A stretch of 64,000 nt of DNA from Selaginella moellendorffii (taxonomy: Eukaryota; Streptophyta; Lycopodiopsida; Selaginellales; Selaginellaceae). This document shows positions 58,996 to 64,000 of the stretch, piece by piece; within the stretch, counting starts at the first letter, position 1, and every line of letters begins with the position of its first letter. Below the pieces are notes generated by a model. The model saw only the letters and a program-made list of their open reading frames with translations, was not told the DNA's origin and ran no database searches. The DNA is taken from positions 2,130,043 through 2,194,042 of the forward strand of contig NW_003314277.1 in NCBI RefSeq assembly GCF_000143415.4, written 5' to 3'. The position numbers were made by a program, and so were the translations under genes.

Positions 58996-59755
58996 TTAAC
59001 GCCAAGGTCTCCACCCAAGAAATGGAGGTCGCCAATCCGAAAAATGCCAACAACACCGATAAGTGTGCCGAACTTCATCACATGCCCAACAGCAAATGTC
59101 ACGGCCATAACCACATCCTCGCCCTTGTCCTTGGACTCGAGCAGCAGCAGCATCAACCTCCATTAGAATAGGACCATCGCCTACAGGAATAGGAGCGGAA
59201 GGACAGGTAGCGAAAAGTGGAAGAGGCGAAGTCTTATAACATTGTGCCAAACGAAGAGCATCGTCAATGGTGGCTGGAACAAGTGCATGTACAAGTCCGA
59301 TAAGATCTTGACGAAGTGCTAGCCACAACATTCCTAGCTTGATCCACTCCAACATATTTGGCTCCGCACGAAGCAAAAGACTTCGGAAACAAACGCCAAG
59401 TTGCATCACCGACTCAGATGGCCCTTGGCGAAGACGATGCAATTGTTGGAAGGCATCATCACAATCGTCGACATGTCCGAATGCGCGTTTGAAAACGTCT
59501 GGGAGAACACTCCAACCCACAAGTGGCTACACTCAAACCATTGTACCATTGCAACGCCGTCTCCTAAAGACATGTGGGAAACTCACGTAAACGTCGAGTA
59601 TTATCCCAAGAATGATATGTGGCAATCATTGCGAAGTGATTGAACCAATGGTACACATCATCCCCAGGATTTCCGTGAAAAAACTCTGGCCAAACACAAG
59701 GATTGGCACCAAGAGTAGGAGGAGTTGTACCAAGTGCCATGAACGCTACCATCAA
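58996..59755 (-). pseudogene. gag of the defective gypsy element
   Basis: PEFFHGNPGDDVYHWFNHF in one frame and FQQLHRLRQGPSESVMQL in another belong to a retrotransposon gag domain split by a frameshift near 59.55 kb. A zinc knuckle CWACDEVRHTYRCC (CX2CX4HX4C) is kept. Confidence 0.7.
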
Positions 59756-60104
59756 CTGAGTTTAGTTGTTCAACTGTAAATGCATAGCATCAAGTAATTG
59801 TACTAACTGCTACTCTAGAGTTAAAGGAGGAGATTACTAATCTGCCATGAAGATGAACGAAAAGAAAAGAGTGAAAGAAGAGGAATGACAAAAGCTAGAA
59901 GGAAATGGGTATCTAGACAATGCAAAAAGCTAAATATAAACCAAAATCCTGAAGGGAAAGAACAAAAAAAAGGAAATGGAAAAAGCTAAATCTAAACGAT
60001 GCAAAAGTTAGATCTATACCAAAATTTCAAATCCAAGCACTCTTCAGAGACAATCAAAGGTGCCCCTCACCTTGGTGATCAAAGGTGCCCCTCACCTCCA
60101 CTAA

Positions 60105-60278
60105 TGTGAGTGCATGGAATATAAAAAGGGAATACAGAAAATGTGCATATCAATTAGCCAAAAAACCCTAATTTATATACATGAGCAAATGGTCTGGATT
60201 AAAATTAATCCAACGGCTACCAAAATCCCACTATGCTAATATTAATATATAGCATTGTAACCATACACTTGGCCGTCA
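60105..60278 (-). repeat. 5' LTR of the defective gypsy element
   Basis: TGTGAGTGC...GGCCGTCA, 174 bp. On its left (60050-60104) lies a short tandem repeat of AGGTGCCCCTCACCTTGGTGATCAA type where the primer site should be; no tRNA match recognised. Confidence 0.78.
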
Positions 60279-60343
60279 ATCTGTGTTTTTTATATTAAAT
60301 ATTTAATAATTTAAATAGCATGTTAACTTCTTAAAAGATTTTG

Positions 60344-63300
60344 TTAAAAATTTTCCTTGTGAAACTCAAATTTTGAGTTGGATATTTGGTTAAATTCACT
60401 TGATAATGCATCAAGCTCCCTAGCTAAAACCATAGGTCCACAATAGAAAACACCTTCATAAGCAAATGCAATAAGAAAGAAAAGAAAAAAGAAAAAGAGA
60501 AAATTTCACTCACCTATTCTTGAGTTTGTATGAATGTTGGCAAGCTTGGAAAATACTTTATACCATTTGGGTCGAGCAAAGTGAGTTCTAACCTGAGTAT
60601 CAGTAAGAGATTTATTAAGCAATCAAAATGAAATCAAATCAAAGATCTTACTCTTGTTCCCGAGACAATGTCAACACCATTCTTTGCGTGATGAAAAGCT
60701 TGCATCATTGTGATGAGAGCTGAGCGAGCATCGCCTTCTTCATAAACGCTGGTGAGATAGTTATGCATCTCAATCACTGCCTGTAAGAAAAATATTTTAG
60801 TGTTGTATTGTCATGATCAGGCATCACCTTGTTGTCAATCTCGGCAACTTCGTTTAACACTCCTCTAAACCACTCGAACGAGCCTTGCTCTCGAGTGACC
60901 CAGTAGAAATATGCATTCGTGGGACATTGCAGCTTTCTTTCACTTCGTTTCCTGGGGCTTCGAATCTGCTTCATCGACAAGAACTGGCAAAACAATAATA
61001 ATATATAAATAATAATAGGTATGAAGATATAATACCTGTTGTTGATCTGCCACTTTTATTTGGTTTGCATGTCTTTGAGAACGCTGATGAAAGGCGTTGC
61101 TCCAATTCCAATTCCAACGAGCAATAAAACATCATATTTCTGATAATCTTGGGCTGGAGCTCCATAAGGTCCATCGATTAGCAGCTTTGGGAATCTGAGA
61201 GAAAGCTTGCAATTTTAAAGTTTAAAGTAACCTTGGAGTAGTGTACCTGTGTCTTATGATGCTAATGTCGCTGCTCTCACTCTCCAGAACATTTTCTTTC
61301 TCTGCAAGACCTTCAAGTGCCTGGAAAACAAAAGAGATGTTTTGAACAAACCTGAGCAAAATAACAATACTATCGTAAGTGTTTTCTACTTACATTGGAG
61401 AAAATTCTTCTAAGCTCCTCCGTCCAGTCCCCCACAGTTCGTATATGCACAGTTAAATGCCTGTCACTAGGAGCGGAGGTAATAGAAAATGGATGCCTGA
61501 AAACAATAAACTCTAGAGTAAATAGCTTCCAAAATAATGTTTTCCTTAACTTACCATTCAAAAGGAGAGATGGATATACATTTGATAAATAGATACATGC
61601 CACTTTTATACTTGAACGTAGGTGGCTTTGTCATCTTCAAGGCAAGAACATTTCCAGGATGAATAGCAGCCTTCATATACACGAAAGAGTTTAACAGCAA
61701 CTTCCACAAATCTAATGAGACTTCTCACCTTGACAACTTGTACTGTGAAATGTCTAGCTCGAAATGCTGAGAGGATCCTCTCCACTGAGTAAAGAAGCAC
61801 TGGCACAGAGAGATACATCCATGTCTACGAGATCAAAACTCATACTTTGGTTAGGACAGCATGCTGGGAAAACAAACTGTAACCAGCTTACTGATTTCGC
61901 CACCCAGTCGTTTGTGAGAAATAAGAAGATGGAGTGAAGCAGCAAAAGCACGTAAACCACCATGAAAAGGTGGTGGGAGTACCAAAATGCGTTAAACCCC
62001 GTCAACCTGTGCAAGGGCCAAGGGAGCCTCACGAGATTCCTACGAAACCATCTCGTTGCCAGCACGAACGCGATGCTCATCATAATCACCATGCTAATCC
62101 CTGTAACACCCTCTATAGAAACCAAGATCCCCACGTAAGTTGGCTGCTTGTAGTGGAACCCTCGCCCGAGATAGATCATAAACTCTTCCTCGCTCGCCCG
62201 AATGATCCTGGGAAAATCACACGCGAGGTGAACCGTCGCGTGGATTCCAACCCCCGCAACGATGGCTCCTGCAATTATCTGCAAACGTATCAGTCACCAG
62301 GAACTTAGAACCCACAGCACGAACTTTCTACTTCACTATTTGGTTCTCAGAAACTTTAGTTCTAAACGCTTGCCTTGTGGAAGTTTAGACTGTCATCGAA
62401 TGGAACAACACTTCCCACGATCGTGGAGCGAAGCCAAGTGATGGTGTTCCTGCAAACCGGGAGGAGAACCAAAGCCATGTTGAGCTTGAGTGTCTCGGCG
62501 GCTCCTTTGGCCGAGCAAAGGCAGTAGCCGAGAAGCTTGAAAGCCGAGGTTTGCTTGTATGCGAAGAACTTCCAGAGAAAAAGCCCACACATTGCAAAGA
62601 TCCACAAGCCCACCACCCAGACACGCTGCCAGTTCTCGATGACGAAGTATTTGATCTTCCTAGCCCAGAGTATGATCTTCCCGGATTGTTCAAATGCCAG
62701 AGTCTGGCTCCAAGTTTGGCTGTAATTGAGATAACCATCTTGTGCTAGTGATGCGAATTGTCCCAGCATCAAACTCTCGAGCTGCCAGAGCTAGCAAATC
62801 AAAGAAGAGATTGAAAAGGTGGTGAAGGTTTTATAAACTTGAAACTTACTTCAATGTAGCCGATTCCGCTAGGATCCAGCTCTTCCATGATGAGGGCCGC
62901 ATATTCCTCGGCTTGCTCGTTGAGCTTTGATAGCTTGTTGGCCGAAGCGCTGAGAATAATAATCTGGGACGAAAACCAAAGACAGAGTAGTGTATTTAAG
63001 ATAGAAGTGGAACCTATCAGCTAAATTCCACGCACCTCTTTCACTTCTTCCTCGGTGATACGTCCATCTGCGTCCTTGTCACACCTAAATTATAGGAGAA
63101 CAAGATAGAAAACGATAAGAAGGTGGCGGGCAATGAGATTATTTAAAACGTGAGAAGAGTGGGAGTGATGCGCTTACATATCGAAAAAGATTTGGATCCT
63201 GGAGTCGAAGCTTTGGTCCGATAGCTGCAACCAAAACTCGTAGAGCTCCTCTTTGTTAATGCACTGGAGGTTTTGGTGCTTCCTCCGTGCAAGCGCGTCG

Positions 63301-63563
63301 AAAAGCTCGCCAGTGAATTCCCTCGAGTCTGGCATCCCTGGAAGAAAAAACCATTGCAAGCTTGAGAGATTTCAGCCGAGAAATCAGATAAAAGAAAAAG
63401 AAAAGTTTTATGTGAGCTTGGGAGGAGAAGAACGCAAAATGGGGAAGAACAATGTCAAAAGTTTGGAAACGTGTCAAGAAATTCTTGCTATGGACCACGA
63501 GAAACATGTAGAACATGTAGAGGCAATCCAATCATGCAAGAACTTTGATCCATCATGGAAATT

Positions 63564-63650
<87 letters not shown>

Positions 63651-64000
63651 TTGGAATTGCTCACCAATGCACAGGCCAAAATCGCCACGATCGAGCATCC
63701 CATCCGGCTTGGCGAGCTGTTGAAACCTCATCTCCACCGTCTCCCACACCGCCTTTTGGTCCGTGCTCTCGATCGCGCGGCTGATGTATCGGAGCCCCTG
63801 CAACGCAGTCTCGGCCCCGGATCTCGACCGCGCCAGGAACAGATCCCCACTCTGCTGCTTGCGAATTCGCGGCTGCTGCTGCGATGCCGACGTTCGCGAC
63901 GACACCGCGCTATTGCTCCTGCTCAGCGCCAGGATCTTCACCAGGCGGTCGCGATCCGGCGAGCTGGGCCGCGAACGCGACCTCGATCGCGGGGCGCTCG
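60344..64000 (-). CDS. RBOH: respiratory burst NADPH oxidase (RBOH), 5' end outside window, one frameshift
   Basis: Plasma-membrane flavocytochrome that passes electrons from cytosolic NADPH through FAD and two haems to apoplastic O2, giving superoxide. Exons (minus): 64000-63665, 63337-63178, 63084-63036, 62963-62850, 62781-62374, 62278-61892, 61824-61729, 61670-61555, 61496-61394, 61320-61247, 61194-61036, 60983-60828, 60780-60652, 60592-60514, 60453-60344. Exon 1 has [17 protein letters not shown]-hand loops are [12 protein letters not shown] and the weaker [12 protein letters not shown]. Exons 5-7 hold the membrane helices with haem-type His ([16 protein letters not shown]). HPFSITSAP binds [22 protein letters not shown] and [15 protein letters not shown] bind NADPH; the end is FEFHKENF. 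All junctions keep phase except exon 11: its 159 nt are one short and it meets an in-frame TAA at 61058-61056. It is a fresh pseudogene, a variant allele or a sequencing error. Confidence 0.93.
61036..61194 (-). other. RBOH exon 11 with apparent 1-nt deletion
   Basis: Exon 10 ends in phase 2 (AG) and exon 12 starts in phase 0 (TTC TTG TCG). Exon 11 would need 160 nt (or another 1+3n), but has 159. The correct frame before the defect reads [13 protein letters not shown] then TAA; the frame that fits exon 12 reads through the exon end. The lesion is in the A-rich stretch around 61056-61068. Confidence 0.7.
62279..62373 (-). other. GC-AG intron in RBOH
   Basis: Protein continuity (SLNFHK, then IIAGAIV) requires a donor of AAG|GCAAGC at 62373 and an acceptor TTTGCAG at 62279. 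There is no GT at the boundary. AAG|GCAAG is the usual sequence of the minor GC donor class. Confidence 0.85.
63565..63647. repeat. compound (GT)n(GA)n microsatellite in RBOH intron 1
   Basis: GT repeat to about 63594, then GA repeat to about 63647. It lies in the only long intron (63338-63664, 327 bp), 17 nt from the exon 1 donor. In transcript sense it is a CT tract followed by CA repeats. ORFs across it are artefacts. Confidence 0.95.

Larger units (their letters stand above)
55254..60278 (-). mobile_element. defective Ty3/gypsy element with about 175-bp LTRs
   Basis: LTRs 55254-55429 and 60105-60278 both start TGTGAGTGCATGGAATA on the plus strand and are clearly homologous but diverged, so the insertion is old. 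Minus-strand order from right to left: gag (59.75-59.0 kb), protease (58.8 kb), RT (57.9 kb), RNase H (57.65-57.17 kb), integrase (56.5 kb and down). No chromodomain seen. On the sense strand GAGAGAAGGAGATGA just before the 3' LTR is the polypurine tract. No clear target duplication (CTATA left). The 5' LTR edge lies 65 bp from the RBOH stop codon, in the same transcriptional direction. Confidence 0.82.

Noticed and set aside
60344-60453. Loss of the RBOH last exon through the retroelement insertion
   Set aside because: The last exon is present, encoding GVFYCG to the terminal FEFHKENF; the insertion lies downstream of the stop codon.
63253-63723. 156-codon plus-strand ORF and its minus-strand counterparts over the GA/GT tract
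   Set aside because: Microsatellite translation (ER and CV repeats) antisense to RBOH intron 1 and exons.

Overview
The window is repeat-dominated nuclear DNA of a land plant. The evidence is nested LTR retrotransposons with tRNA-iMet primer sites, solo LTRs, a 5S-rDNA-bearing miniature element of the Cassandra type, and at the right edge a respiratory burst NADPH oxidase (RBOH) gene with many very short introns (mostly 47-95 bp). Introns this short in a repeat-rich vascular plant genome suggest a lycophyte such as Selaginella. That is an inference from style, not a search result.

Layout. 1-1874: no recognisable gene. 1875-9060: older repeat DNA split by a young, apparently intact Ty3/gypsy chromovirus (2872-8446, minus strand) with 5-bp target duplications (TTGGC), near-identical LTRs, intact gag and pol, a textbook -1 frameshift signal and a primer-binding site complementary to the predicted 5' end of its own RNA (self-priming). 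About 9060-14900: an older, stop-riddled Tat-like gypsy element whose extra RNase H lies before the reverse transcriptase. 15100-31930: LTRs of two non-coding families (family 1, starting TGTAAGTGAC; family 2, starting TGTARCGC), a defective gypsy pol fragment present twice at about 99.8% identity, and a Cassandra-like TRIM with a 5S-like segment. 32797-33723: an intact, very A/T-rich ORF with a three-site GNA-type (mannose-binding) lectin domain. 35587-48000: two oppositely oriented copies of a large non-coding LTR element (LARD-like), one holding a 303-bp TRIM that is absent from the other. 48900-53000: decayed gypsy and spliced-gene-like sequence. 53500-55060: a third LARD fragment. 55254-60278: a defective non-chromodomain gypsy element with about 175-bp LTRs, ending 65 bp beyond the RBOH stop codon. 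60344-64000: RBOH, minus strand, 15 exons, 5' end outside the window, with one apparent 1-nt frameshift.

How it works together. Only three loci look functional: the chromovirus, the lectin ORF and RBOH (with the caveat of its frameshift). RBOH would make apoplastic superoxide from cytosolic NADPH under Ca2+ control. The rest is decayed or non-autonomous, and its stop codons mostly look like C-to-T changes at CAG, CAA and CGA codons, as expected from deamination of methylated cytosine.
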